From: an uncultured Acidimicrobiales bacterium
GTDB taxonomy: Bacteria > Actinomycetota > Acidimicrobiia > Acidimicrobiales > UBA10347
Assembly: GCA_937991435.1 (NCBI GenBank)
Contig: CALKPY010000063.1
Coordinates: 1-48,489, forward strand
Direction of reading: 5' to 3'
Length of the DNA stretch: 48,489 nucleotides
Below are positions 34,577-43,079 of this stretch, piece by piece. The translations under genes were made by a program, and so were the position numbers. Numbering within the stretch: the stretch's first letter is position 1; each line of letters opens with the position of its first letter. Below the pieces are notes generated by a model, which worked only from the letters and a program-made list of their open reading frames with translations, was not told the DNA's origin and did not search any database.

Positions 34577-35019
34577 AGCAATCCGATATTGCGAACCTCA
34601 CCCATGCCTGGATCTGTCCAATCGACGACGAGATCTGGCGCGAGTTCACCGAGCGGAATCATTACAAAGGCACGATCGGTCATGCGGGGGTGCGGCACGA
34701 TCAGATCGGGCTCATCGACGGTTTCCCCGTCGACCCAGAGAACATCGACGTCGAGTGTTCGGGGCCCCCATCGCACTTCGCGCACTCGCTCAGCGTCGGC
34801 TTCTAGCTCGCGGCAAAGCCCGAGCAATTCGCGAGCGGACCGTTGCGTTTCGAGCTCAACCACAAGGTTGAGAAAGGGATCCTGGTCGGGCCCCCCGATT
34901 GGATCGGTCTCGTAGAGACTTGATACGGCGATGCGATCTTCGATCTGGTCGACAGCGCGTCGCAGGTATGCGAGCCGCTCACCAAGGTTCGAGCCGAGGC
35001 CCAAAAAGGCGCGGGTCAT
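34573..35019 (-). CDS. folK: 6-hydroxymethyl-7,8-dihydropterin pyrophosphokinase
   Basis: A 148-residue HPPK, transferring pyrophosphate from ATP to hydroxymethyldihydropterin before FolP. Seen: AFLGLGSNLGERLAYL, the PDQDPFLNLVVELET loop, and RWGPRTLDVDVLWVDGE with the two Mg-binding aspartates, then VPHPRMTDRAFVMIPL. Complete. Thirteen bases after folB and overlapping the DUF2520 gene by four. Confidence 0.97.
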   Translation of the reverse strand: MTRAFLGLGSNLGERLAYLRRAVDQIEDRIAVSSLYETDPIGGPDQDPFLNLVVELETQRSARELLGLCRELEADAERVREVRWGPRTLDVDVLWVDGETVDEPDLIVPHPRMTDRAFVMIPLGELAPDLVVDWTDPGMGEVRNIGLL

Positions 35020-35032
35020 GAGTTGGAGCGCT

Positions 35033-35398
35033 TCAGGATCGACGCCGCGTGATGCGCACAGCCGATGAATCGAGAGCGTGGGCTACGGGTGGCCGCAACT
35101 TGTTGATCTCGACTGTCACGGCTTGCGCTGTCGGGTAGGTAAGGACAAGGTCGGCAACTTGTTGTGAGAAGTACTCGAGAAGGTCGTATCTGCCGACCTC
35201 AACCAACTCGCCAATGCGGTCTGACAACTCGCCGTAATTGATCGTGTCATTGAGATCATCAGATTGTCCTGCGGCGCGCAGGTCTACTTCGATTTCGATG
35301 GTTAGTTCAAACGGTTGGCGACGGGCCTTTTCTTCGTCGAGCACGCCACAAAAGGCGAGCACCCGAAGCCCACGAAGAACGATGCGATCATCGGTCAT
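35033..35398 (-). CDS. folB: Dihydroneopterin aldolase
   Basis: A 121-residue FolB, converting dihydroneopterin to hydroxymethyldihydropterin and glycolaldehyde. Seen: the opening IVLRGLRVLAFCGVLDEEK with the active-site Glu after GVLDEE, NDTINYGELSDRIGELV, LLEYFSQQVADLVL and VTVEINKLRPPV with the conserved Lys-Pro. Complete. It lies nine bases after the phosphatase-like gene. Confidence 0.96.
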   Translation of the reverse strand: MTDDRIVLRGLRVLAFCGVLDEEKARRQPFELTIEIEVDLRAAGQSDDLNDTINYGELSDRIGELVEVGRYDLLEYFSQQVADLVLTYPTAQAVTVEINKLRPPVAHALDSSAVRITRRRS

Positions 35399-35407
35399 GG
35401 CGGCCGC

Positions 35408-35950
35408 CTACGAAGCCACTACGCGGCGGACCGACGAATCAGCGATCTCGCTGACCATTGCTCGACCGCGTGAACCAAGTTGGCGAGAGAACAACCGCTC
35501 GACCATCACAATGGTTTCGGTCGCTTGGTGCAGGTACCCGCCCCATATCAAGAACCCACCAATGAAGCCGGCAACCACATCGTCAAGCTGAATACGGTGC
35601 ATGAGCAACCGCTTATTGTCATCAAACGCGATCGCCATCTGCTCGTAGATGCGGGGCAACATCGTGACAACATCGTCAGTATCGGACACCGGCCAATGGC
35701 GATGTGGCAAACCGAGCTCGCTGTACGCAGCAAGGTTGTGCGTGCCAGGAATCAGCGAAATCGTCAGGTCGAAGTCGTTGTTCAGAACCCACACGATTTC
35801 TTCTTGTCGGCGCACCGGGCGATGGTTCGAACCTCTACCACCCAGTCGCTCGCAGAGCGCAAGTTGGTCTTTGAGAATCCACGTGAAATGGCGCGGCTTT
35901 ATACCTTGTGCCCACTTTCCACGCAGGCTTGACAGCGACACTTCAACCAT
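35408..35950 (-). CDS. Dual-specificity-phosphatase-like protein without catalytic residues
   Basis: A 180-residue protein between folP and folB (10- and 9-base gaps). The order of elements looks like a dual-specificity phosphatase: substrate region with LPHRHWPVSDTD, whose Asp resembles a general acid; a helix with LPRIYEQMAIAFDDNKR; then the strand-loop-helix where the HCx5R signature belongs. There the sequence is LLMHRIQLDDVVAGF, so Cys is Arg119 and the loop Arg is Val125. It is probably a pseudophosphatase, or a different enzyme on that fold. Tight placement within the folate genes suggests a linked role, perhaps removing or sensing phosphate of dihydroneopterin phosphates; speculative. 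Confidence 0.65.
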   Translation of the reverse strand: MVEVSLSSLRGKWAQGIKPRHFTWILKDQLALCERLGGRGSNHRPVRRQEEIVWVLNNDFDLTISLIPGTHNLAAYSELGLPHRHWPVSDTDDVVTMLPRIYEQMAIAFDDNKRLLMHRIQLDDVVAGFIGGFLIWGGYLHQATETIVMVERLFSRQLGSRGRAMVSEIADSSVRRVVAS

Positions 35951-35960
35951 GGCTTCGACC

Positions 35961-36785
35961 CTAGGCCGAATCTCTGGCAGCTACCACTCGCGCCGCCTGC
36001 AAAGACGGCTCAACATCGTGCACCCGCAGAACCTCAGCCCCCAACAGGCCACACCAGGCTGCGACGGCAAGCGAACCTTCGAGGCGGTCATCGGTCGCTG
36101 TTGGTGCGAGCTCGTCAGCACGAACCGACAAACCTGCATCGCTGGCCGCGTGCAGGTACCCAATGAGACTCTTGCGACTCACCCCAACCAACACACCAAA
36201 TTCGGTGTCCACAAATTGGTCCAAGTTGGCCAGTAACTCCAGATTGTGGTGCGTCGCCTTGCCAAATCCGATACCTGGGTCGATCCACACCTTTGGAGAC
36301 CCGGCGTCTGCGGCGACTCGTGCTGCCGCGAGCACCTCTGCCAGGACTTCGCCTACCACATCGTCATACGTCGGGTTGAGCTGCATCGTCTCTGGAGTGC
36401 CTTGCATGTGCGCTGCGACATAGTCAACGCCGAGTTCGCCAGCGACAGCGCCAAGCGTTGCCCCCATGTCGTTGATGATGTCCGCTCCCGCAGCAACCGC
36501 TGCCCGGGCGACAGATTCGCGACGAGTGTCGACCGACAAACGAACCTGATCGCCAACATGCTCGCGCAACGTGGCGACGACAGGCACGACGCGATCGATC
36601 TCTTCAGATTCACTCACATGTGACGCAGTCGGCCGGGTGGACTCCCCACCGACGTCGAGAATGTGAGCGCCCTCGTCGATCAGCAGGCGCGCCCGTTCGA
36701 CGGCATCGCCGAAACGAGGGGTGCGAACTTCATCAACGAACGAATCGGGTGTGACGTTGATAACGCCCATAATCAGCGGCATCAC
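35961..36785 (-). CDS. folP: Dihydropteroate synthase
   Basis: A 274-residue DHPS, joining p-aminobenzoate to the pterin pyrophosphate; the sulfonamide target. Seen: [74 protein letters not shown] and [11 protein letters not shown]. Complete. The ATG overlaps the folE stop (ATGA). Confidence 0.97.
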   Translation of the reverse strand: MMPLIMGVINVTPDSFVDEVRTPRFGDAVERARLLIDEGAHILDVGGESTRPTASHVSESEEIDRVVPVVATLREHVGDQVRLSVDTRRESVARAAVAAGADIINDMGATLGAVAGELGVDYVAAHMQGTPETMQLNPTYDDVVGEVLAEVLAAARVAADAGSPKVWIDPGIGFGKATHHNLELLANLDQFVDTEFGVLVGVSRKSLIGYLHAASDAGLSVRADELAPTATDDRLEGSLAVAAWCGLLGAEVLRVHDVEPSLQAARVVAARDSA

Positions 36786-37366
36786 GATCGAACGAGCAAC
36801 CGCATCGCTTCCATACGGGTGGCAACGTCGTCACGGAAGATGCCGCGCACCGCTGAGGTCACCGTGGTGGCACCCGCCTTGCGAATGCCGCGCATGGCCA
36901 TGCAGAGGTGTTCAGCTTCGATCACGACAATGGCGCCCCGGGGTTCGAGAATCGAATCGATGGCATCTGCACACTGAGCTGTCAGACGTTCCTGTACTTG
37001 CGGGCGTCGGGCGTAGCCGTCGACCAATCGAGCAAGCTTTGAGAGCCCGGTGATCCGACCTTCGAGGTTGGGGATGTAGCCAACGTGGGCCACTCCCGCG
37101 AACGGAACGAGGTGGTGTTCGCACAGCGAATACATTGGAATGTCTCGTACCAGCACCATCTCACCGTGCGCCGCGTCGAATTGCTTGTTCAGATGCTCAT
37201 CGGGATCTTCGTGCAACCCTCCACAGGTTTCGGCATACATACGAGCCACCCGAGCCGGCGTGTCAAGCAAACCGTCGCGGCTGGTGTCTTCGCCAATCGC
37301 CTCGAGAATTTCGCGCACCGCCCGCTCGATACGTGGCAGGTCGACTGGGCTGTTTGATTCTGACAC
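36782..37366 (-). CDS. folE: GTP cyclohydrolase I
   Basis: A 194-residue type I enzyme, opening GTP to dihydroneopterin triphosphate, the first folate step. Seen: [17 protein letters not shown], the zinc motif [40 protein letters not shown] and [17 protein letters not shown] with the second Cys ligand. Complete, GTG start at 37366. It follows ftsH by 65 bases and overlaps folP by four. Confidence 0.97.
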   Translation of the reverse strand: MSESNSPVDLPRIERAVREILEAIGEDTSRDGLLDTPARVARMYAETCGGLHEDPDEHLNKQFDAAHGEMVLVRDIPMYSLCEHHLVPFAGVAHVGYIPNLEGRITGLSKLARLVDGYARRPQVQERLTAQCADAIDSILEPRGAIVVIEAEHLCMAMRGIRKAGATTVTSAVRGIFRDDVATRMEAMRLLVRS

Positions 37367-37431
37367 GTCAGCTCTCGCTTCGTTCTGGGAGCACCGTTGG
37401 GTCGGCGCGCCGATGGGGGATGTTCCGAACG

Positions 37432-39327
37432 CTAGCCCGCAGACTCAACAGTTTCCGATAGCTCAAGCGTCGGTTGAGGCGCATCGTCGCTAGCGCGAAA
37501 GGCGCTGCTATCCCAGGTGCCGGCTGGCCCGAGAATATGGGACAGCGCATCGTCGGCAAGCGTCTCGTGTTCGAGCAGAGATTCGGCGAGTGTTTCCAGG
37601 GTGAGCCGATGATGACGAAGTATGGCCAGAGCCTCTCGATGCGCACCGTCGACAAGGCGACGAACCTCAGACTCGATCGCGCCCGCCACCGCATCGCCGT
37701 ACTCGGGTTGCTGACCGGCGTCTTTTCCGACGAAGACTTCTTCGTTGTGGGATCCGAATTTTCGGGGTCCGAGCAGGTCGCTCATGCCGTACTGCGTAAC
37801 CATTGCGCGCGCTATGGAACTCGCTCGGTCGATGTCGTCGGCAGCACCAGTTGTCGGGTCGCCGAAGATCATCTCTTCGGCCGTGCGTCCGCCAAGCAGC
37901 ACCGCCAGTTCGCTTCGAAGTTCCGAGCGGCTTTTGAGGTACTTGTCACGTTCTGGCAGGGTCAAGGTCCAGCCCAAGGCGCGGCCGCGCGACACAATCG
38001 AGATCTTGTGCACAGGGTCGCTATTGGACAATGAGTGACCCACCAGCGCGTGGCCAGACTCGTGATAGGCGATCACGAGACGCTCATGGTCTGACATGAC
38101 TCGTGTCTTGCGCTCGGGTCCAGCCATGACCCGATCAATGGCATTGCTCACCTCGGTCGAGCCGATGTCGCTGTTTCCGGAACGAGCGGCGAGTAGCGCC
38201 GCTTCGTTCAACAAATTGGCGAGGTCGGCGCCGGTGAATCCGGGCGTACGTCGAGCAATGGTGTCGAGATCAACACCGACCTGAAGCGGCTTACCTTGGG
38301 CGTGTACCCGCAAGATCTGCCGTCGGCCAGCCAGGTCAGGACGATCAACGGCAATCTGACGGTCAAATCGGCCAGGACGTAAAAGCGCCGGGTCGAGAAT
38401 GTCTGGGCGGTTCGTAGCAGCGATGAGAATCACTCCACTCGTTGCGTCGAACCCGTCCATTTCGACGAGCAACTGATTGAGCGTCTGTTCACGCTCATCG
38501 TGACCGCCTCCCACACCAGCGCCTCGGTGACGGCCGACTGCGTCGATCTCATCGACGAAGATGATCGCGGGCGAGGCCTGTTTCGCCTGGTCAAAAAGAT
38601 CACGCACTCGGCTGGCTCCGACGCCGACGAACATCTCCACGAAGTCTGAACCAGAGATCGAAAAAAATGGCACGCCAGCTTCGCCAGCAACAGCCCTTGC
38701 CAACAACGTCTTGCCTGTGCCCGGGGGGCCGTGCAAGAGCACGCCTCGAGGGATCGTGGCACCAAGTGCGTGAAAGCGAGCTGGGTCACGCAGGAAGTCG
38801 CTGATTTCTTCGAGTTCCTGGACCGCTTCGTCGGCGCCAGCTACATCGTCAAACGACACCTGAGGCGAATCTTTTGTGAACTGCCGAGCGCGGGCCTTGC
38901 CAAAGTTGAACATGGCGCCACCGCGACCGGCAATCAACCGAAAGCCAATGACGAAGACGAATACCAATAGCAGCAGCGGAACCATCGACAGAAGCAAATT
39001 GCTCCAAACGCTCGATGCCTGATTGTCGGTCTCGATCTCGATTGCCGGTTCAGCTTCGGTCAGCTGTCGGGTGAGCTCGTCGGCGTACTCGCGGGGATAG
39101 GTGAGCTCGTAGGACTCACCCGAGCGAAGGTCACCCTCGATGCGGTTTGAACGGTCCCTGATCGTTGCGTCCGCGATCTCGCCCTGATCCACAAGTTCAA
39201 TAAATTCACCCAGCGAAAGTTCTTCGGGTTCGTCACCACCGTCGCGGAGCACAAATACCAGGGCACCCACAATCGCCGCGATGACGAGTGCCACGAGTGC
39301 CAACCGGATCAGATTGCTCTTGTTCAT
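37432..39327 (-). CDS. ftsH: ATP-dependent zinc metalloprotease FtsH
   Basis: A 631-residue membrane AAA protease. Two membrane helices (about 8-27 and 108-130) flank a periplasmic domain. The AAA module has GPPGTGKT and [15 protein letters not shown] plus the SRH region [19 protein letters not shown]. The protease domain has the zinc motif HESGH in [11 protein letters not shown]. It degrades membrane and short-lived soluble proteins. The N-terminal region is acidic. It lies between tilS (seven bases upstream) and folE, an arrangement known from many actinobacteria and Firmicutes, usually with hpt, which is absent here. Confidence 0.97.
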   Translation of the reverse strand: MNKSNLIRLALVALVIAAIVGALVFVLRDGGDEPEELSLGEFIELVDQGEIADATIRDRSNRIEGDLRSGESYELTYPREYADELTRQLTEAEPAIEIETDNQASSVWSNLLLSMVPLLLLVFVFVIGFRLIAGRGGAMFNFGKARARQFTKDSPQVSFDDVAGADEAVQELEEISDFLRDPARFHALGATIPRGVLLHGPPGTGKTLLARAVAGEAGVPFFSISGSDFVEMFVGVGASRVRDLFDQAKQASPAIIFVDEIDAVGRHRGAGVGGGHDEREQTLNQLLVEMDGFDATSGVILIAATNRPDILDPALLRPGRFDRQIAVDRPDLAGRRQILRVHAQGKPLQVGVDLDTIARRTPGFTGADLANLLNEAALLAARSGNSDIGSTEVSNAIDRVMAGPERKTRVMSDHERLVIAYHESGHALVGHSLSNSDPVHKISIVSRGRALGWTLTLPERDKYLKSRSELRSELAVLLGGRTAEEMIFGDPTTGAADDIDRASSIARAMVTQYGMSDLLGPRKFGSHNEEVFVGKDAGQQPEYGDAVAGAIESEVRRLVDGAHREALAILRHHRLTLETLAESLLEHETLADDALSHILGPAGTWDSSAFRASDDAPQPTLELSETVESAG

Positions 39328-39334
39328 CAGCGGG

Positions 39335-40246
39335 TCACAGTACCGACGGAGCGACGACCATCAGCCGTTGGCTCGATCGTTGGACCCGATAGCCCCCTTC
39401 GATCTCGCATGCCACGACTTCGCCGCGCGCGACTCGAAGTACTCGCTCCACTACTGCCGCTGATGGAGGGTGAGCGCCGGCAACGGCGTGGGATATCAAT
39501 CGGCGAACCACCCGGCGGCCTAGCGCCGGATGAGCACCGGCCACCGCGATTGCATCGGTCGGGTCGATATCGAGCGACAGTTCGTCAAGTAGCTCGTCTT
39601 CGTCAGCGAGAAGATCTGACTGGCGATCGATGGTCAGCGCTACATCGCGATTGCTCATTTCTGCCATAAGTGGCAGCAACTGCTGCCGAACCCGGTTGCG
39701 CAGAATTGCGAGGTCCTGATTCGACGGGTCTTCAAACGCATCGATATCGAGTGCTCGGCACAGCGCTCGCGTCTCGGAGCTCCTCAACCTGACAATTGGA
39801 TGCCGAGGTGACGCCCTCATCGAGGACAATCCGGTTCTCGATGCACCGCGCATGAGGTTCATCAGAGTTGTTTCGACCCGATCATCGAGGGTGTGCCCCG
39901 TTGCGGTGCCTGAGGGCAGCACGCCGAACCGGGCGTGGCGGGCCCTCGCTTCAAGATTTGGACCTGCGCCGACGTGGGCTGTGTGCGATTCGAATTGAGC
40001 CCCAAAACGCTCAGCCAGGTCGGCGACGATCTGAGCTTCGTTCGCCGATCCGATACGCAGACCGTGGTCAACATGATGAGCGGTTACACGAGAACCGCTC
40101 GCAATCGCCAGCACGAGCAGCGCTGACGAATCTGCCCCGCCTGACACGGCGACGTCAACATCGGCGCCAGATTCGTCGAATACACATCGAGTGTGCAGGT
40201 CGGCGATCAGCAGTCGCGCCGACTCCGGGATCGCCGCGGCGATCAA
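39335..40246 (-). CDS. tilS: tRNA(Ile)-lysidine synthase
   Basis: About 303 residues; adds lysine to C34 of the CAT-anticodon tRNA-Ile, switching it from methionine to isoleucine. Seen: the PP-loop [57 protein letters not shown] and [10 protein letters not shown]. The C-terminal domain is short. I place the start at TTG 40246, which overlaps the DUF2342 stop (TTGA). The longer frame to 40348 would overlap that gene by about 100 bases with non-family sequence. The start choice is less sure than the gene. Confidence 0.9.
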   Translation of the reverse strand: MIAAAIPESARLLIADLHTRCVFDESGADVDVAVSGGADSSALLVLAIASGSRVTAHHVDHGLRIGSANEAQIVADLAERFGAQFESHTAHVGAGPNLEARARHARFGVLPSGTATGHTLDDRVETTLMNLMRGASRTGLSSMRASPRHPIVRLRSSETRALCRALDIDAFEDPSNQDLAILRNRVRQQLLPLMAEMSNRDVALTIDRQSDLLADEDELLDELSLDIDPTDAIAVAGAHPALGRRVVRRLISHAVAGAHPPSAAVVERVLRVARGEVVACEIEGGYRVQRSSQRLMVVAPSVL

Positions 40247-41325
40247 GAGACGGCTGCTGGCTCCGAACCGACATGCATGACACGGTTGAGCCAGAGATCT
40301 GGATCTTTGATCTCGTCGAGACTCGGAAGCGACTCGGCGTTTTCCCAAGCATGATCAATCACCTTGGGGCCGCCGCCGCGTTCTTCGATATGAGCAATAA
40401 ATGCTTCGCCAGCGGCGTACTGATTGATTTTCGCTTCGAGGCCCACAAGTCGTTGCACAATGCGGGTTACGCCCTTCGCCGAATCTCGCCGGGCCCGCAG
40501 GGTCGAAGCGAAGATCTCGGCGTCGGTGACAATTCCCAGACCAGCTCGATCCATGGTGACGTCTCCGTGCCCTTCGAGAAGGCTCATCATGCCGCCGATC
40601 TTGTCGAGCACGATCTTTTGCTCAGGCCCAGCAATCAAGGCTGGAAGCCCTCCATCAGCCAACGGATCGTGGCCGTTGCGGCGAGCTTCGACGACATCTT
40701 TGACGATCTCGAACATGCGCGTCGGATCAGGGTCGACCGAATCAAGGGTTTGGTTCACGAGCGAGACGAAGTGATCTCGTAGCCACGGCACACCAGTGAA
40801 CTGGGCGCGGTGGGTGGTTTCGTGTAGCGCTAGCCACAGGCGGAACTGATCAGACCGGAATCCGTGTCTGCGCTCGAGTGCCAAGACGTTCGGACCGACG
40901 TAGTAGACGATGTCCTGATCTTCAGGATTCTCATCTTCGGTGAGCAACAGGTCGTATTGACCAAGTACCCGTGTCGACATCCAGCCGAGCACCGCTCCGA
41001 CTTCGGCTCCAGCAAATCGGCGAGTCATTGTGCCAAGTGGCCCGTCAGACATGTCGTCGAGCTTGCCGATGACAGGTGAAAGCAGCCGCTGGAACGATGC
41101 AATGTTGGCGCGAATCCACTCGGGCCGAGTGACCATGCGAGAGCGGGCTTCGCCTTGCAGCGACCACAACCCCGTCTCTTCGCCCACAAGCTTTTCTGCC
41201 TGCGGGGTCATGACCTCGAAGTCATCTTCCATCGATCGGAGCGCATAGTCGTCGACTACATGTCCGCGCGCGGAAATTCGTGTTGCGACGCGCTCAGCAA
41301 ACGCCCAATCGACTGCACCGGCCAC
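40243..41325 (-). CDS. DUF2342 zinc-dependent metalloprotease-like protein
   Basis: A 360-residue member of the actinobacterial DUF2342 family (also annotated as coenzyme F420 biosynthesis-associated). Seen: a large N-terminal helical region with the motif AGAEVGAVLGWMSTRVLGQYD, the metal-binding LALHETTHRAQFTGVPWLRDH (HExxH-like), and GHGDVTMDR later. The biological substrate is unknown. GTG start at 41325 shares one base with the TAG of the small upstream gene (TAGTG). Next to tilS-ftsH, its usual place in actinobacteria. Confidence 0.9.
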   Translation of the reverse strand: MAGAVDWAFAERVATRISARGHVVDDYALRSMEDDFEVMTPQAEKLVGEETGLWSLQGEARSRMVTRPEWIRANIASFQRLLSPVIGKLDDMSDGPLGTMTRRFAGAEVGAVLGWMSTRVLGQYDLLLTEDENPEDQDIVYYVGPNVLALERRHGFRSDQFRLWLALHETTHRAQFTGVPWLRDHFVSLVNQTLDSVDPDPTRMFEIVKDVVEARRNGHDPLADGGLPALIAGPEQKIVLDKIGGMMSLLEGHGDVTMDRAGLGIVTDAEIFASTLRARRDSAKGVTRIVQRLVGLEAKINQYAAGEAFIAHIEERGGGPKVIDHAWENAESLPSLDEIKDPDLWLNRVMHVGSEPAAVS

Positions 41326-41468
41326 TAGTCGCGCCGAGCCTCACGGGTTGGGTAGCGATCTTTGCTGACCTTGTTGAGGTAGCCACCGATCGTGCTGAGA
41401 ATCAAAAGCACCCCGCTGAACACGAGTATCGGGGCAAGCCACCAATGCCAGACAACTGCGGAGATCAT
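41325..41468 (-). CDS. Small single-pass membrane protein, 47 residues
   Basis: A short gene read by eye: MISAVVWHWWLAPILVFSGV begins it. A hydrophobic helix covers about residues 5-30, and a basic tail follows (YLNKVSKDRYPTREARRD). One membrane helix with the tail inside is expected. It is coupled to the DUF2342 gene by a one-base stop/start overlap, so it is very probably real. No function is known. A TAGAAT -10-like hexamer lies seven bases before the ATG, with no ribosome site. Confidence 0.75.
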   Translation of the reverse strand: MISAVVWHWWLAPILVFSGVLLILSTIGGYLNKVSKDRYPTREARRD

Positions 41469-41475
41469 GAAAACG

Positions 41476-41481
41476 ATTCTA
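41476..41481 (-). promoter_or_regulatory. -10 box of the small membrane protein-DUF2342-tilS run
   Basis: TAGAAT on the minus strand (five of six to TATAAT), seven bases before the ATG at 41468. It would give a leaderless transcript at the head of the long cofactor run. The -35 is unclear. Confidence 0.5.
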
Positions 41482-41581
41482 GGGGCGTTGCACCCGTGAC
41501 TCGCGCTCGCGACATACCGTCACCGCTGTCATGTGAGCTGTTCCGTTTTTGCGCTGGCGCGCCGACTGAAGAAGCCACGAC

Positions 41582-41992
41582 TCAGAAGTCGGTGATGTCG
41601 AGCTGCGAGAGGTCGACTGAGGCGAGTGTTTCTGTAATGCGCGTCCTGAAATCGATGGTCGGAAGTTCTGACGTGCGCGGGGCGAACGTCGAACGCAGCT
41701 TGACCTCGATATCAAAGGCCGAACGGCATGGAGCACAGTGACTCAATTCACCGCGCAACTGACCGAGTTGTGGCAGATCCAATGACGGGTTGCGGGCTTC
41801 GTTGATCAGGTTCATGGCCGTTTCACACTGCAACGGCGTGCAGTCGGCGGCAGTCGGGTCGAGTGTCATTCCGTCAAGCGGCGCGGTGTCAAGCGGAGAG
41901 GTAGTGAACGGGTTCGCCTGCAGAGCATTGCTGGCGAGGTCGGGCAAGACGGGTCGATCACCTTCGAGCGGATTCCCTGTGGGAGTAGTCAT
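41582..41992 (-). CDS. RsrA-like anti-sigma factor, divergent
   Basis: A 136-residue partner of the preceding ECF sigma factor, translationally coupled to it (ATGA). The N-terminal 50 residues are Pro/Thr-rich and unordered. The following part aligns by eye with RsrA/RshA zinc anti-sigma factors: C56, then after 30 residues C86-x2-C89 (SHCAPC), the same spacing as RsrA C11, C41, C44. The usual zinc His four residues before the first of the pair is Glu82 here, and a His (H85) stands beside C86 instead. A thiol-redox switch is plausible but with altered metal binding. Confidence 0.7.
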   Translation of the reverse strand: MTTPTGNPLEGDRPVLPDLASNALQANPFTTSPLDTAPLDGMTLDPTAADCTPLQCETAMNLINEARNPSLDLPQLGQLRGELSHCAPCRSAFDIEVKLRSTFAPRTSELPTIDFRTRITETLASVDLSQLDITDF

Positions 41993-42609
41993 TGTGCAGC
42001 TCCTTCTGTCGCCAGGTCGGCATCACGGATCAGGCCACGTTCACGGCCGAACTCATATAACTCGACTTGAAGCTTCTTTCTTCCACGATGCAACCGACTC
42101 ATGACGGTCCCGATCGGAATATCAAGAATCTCAGCGATTTCTTTGTAGGCAAACCCCTCTACATCGGCGAGCAGAACTGCCATGCGGTATTGCTCCGGCA
42201 GAGCGTCAAGCGCCTCAAGAATCGTGCTGTCGGTGATCTGCTCGAACAGTGCATCTTCGGCGCTGCGGCCCAGCTCCGCGCTGGCATCGCCACCCAATCG
42301 CCGGTACAGGTACAGGTCCTGAACGTTGCTGAGATCGCTCTCGATCGGTCGGCGCTGCTTTTTGCGATACGTGTTGATGTAGTTGTTCGTCAAAATACGA
42401 AACAGCCATGCGCGCAGGTTCGTGCCCGCTTCGAAACGTTCGTACGCCCGGTACCCCTTGAGAAAAGTCTCCTGAATGAGATCTTCTGCATCGGCTCGGT
42501 TGCGAGTCATACGCATCGCGGTCGCGAACAGTTGATTCATGAACGGCATTGCGTCGTCGGCAAATGTTGCTGGATCAGCCACCGAGTCAGGGTAATCAGC
42601 AAACCGCAC
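41989..42609 (-). CDS. ECF RNA polymerase sigma factor, SigR/SigH-like
   Basis: A 206-residue ECF sigma factor. The sigma-2 region spans about 22-92 (FATAMRMTRNRADAEDLIQETFLKGYRAYERFE, quoted here as its limits FATAM to RFE). The sigma-4 region spans about 132-190 (LPEQYRMAVLLADVEGFAYK, then the HTH around IGTVMSRLHRGRKKL). FEAGTNLRAWLFRILTNNYI and the RRP linker are typical of the SigR/SigH oxidative and heat stress group. GTG start at 42609, divergent from the PPOX gene. The following gene encodes a cysteine-bearing anti-sigma factor, which fits thiol-stress control. Confidence 0.92.
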   Translation of the reverse strand: MRFADYPDSVADPATFADDAMPFMNQLFATAMRMTRNRADAEDLIQETFLKGYRAYERFEAGTNLRAWLFRILTNNYINTYRKKQRRPIESDLSNVQDLYLYRRLGGDASAELGRSAEDALFEQITDSTILEALDALPEQYRMAVLLADVEGFAYKEIAEILDIPIGTVMSRLHRGRKKLQVELYEFGRERGLIRDADLATEGAAQ

Positions 42610-42647
42610 GGCGTGGCTTTCGATCGAAAACGGCCGGTATCACCAGC

Positions 42648-42653
42648 TAGGTT
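42648..42653 (+). promoter_or_regulatory. -10-like hexamer of the PPOX gene
   Basis: TAGGTT followed by six bases and the ATG at 42660. The same GCTAGGTTT string occurs before the GH2-like gene at 45012-45020. Leaderless start likely. Confidence 0.45.
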
Positions 42654-42659
42654 TGTCGA

Positions 42660-43043
42660 ATGACTTTGGCTGATGAGAAGTACCTGGCATTTACGACGTT
42701 CAAAAAAGACGGCACCGAAAAGTCAGTACCGGTCTGGGTCGTCGATACCGGCAACGGCACGATTGGCTTCACCACCGCCTCATCATCTTGGAAAGTTCGG
42801 CGTCTTGCCAACAACGACAAGATCAAGGTCCAGCCCTGTAACGCCAAGGGCGTCATCAACCAAGGCTCTTCGCTGCGCACTGGCACTGCAATATCATCAG
42901 CCGCCGAATTCGAACGTGTGTCAAAACTCGTCAAGGCCAAGTACGGCATTCAGTTCACCATGATCACCGTCATGGGCAAGGCAGCCAAGCTCATGGGCAA
43001 GGGCAGCGGTACCGACACAGCGGTGCTCATCACCCTCGACTGA
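42660..43043 (+). CDS. PPOX-class (F420/flavin) oxidoreductase-like protein
   Basis: A 127-residue split-barrel protein of the pyridoxamine-phosphate-oxidase-like group, with YLAFTTFKKDGTEKSVPVWV and IGFTTASSSWKVRRLANNDK, then IKVQPCNAKG. Actinobacterial members of this size often bind F420 and reduce small molecules such as biliverdin or quinones; cofactor and substrate are inferred. Divergent from the ECF sigma gene with 50 bases between, and convergent with the AAA ATPase gene. Confidence 0.83.
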   Translation: MTLADEKYLAFTTFKKDGTEKSVPVWVVDTGNGTIGFTTASSSWKVRRLANNDKIKVQPCNAKGVINQGSSLRTGTAISSAAEFERVSKLVKAKYGIQFTMITVMGKAAKLMGKGSGTDTAVLITLD

Positions 43044-43079
43044 CGCACCAAGAATCGAATCAGACCGCCGCTCGGCCTA

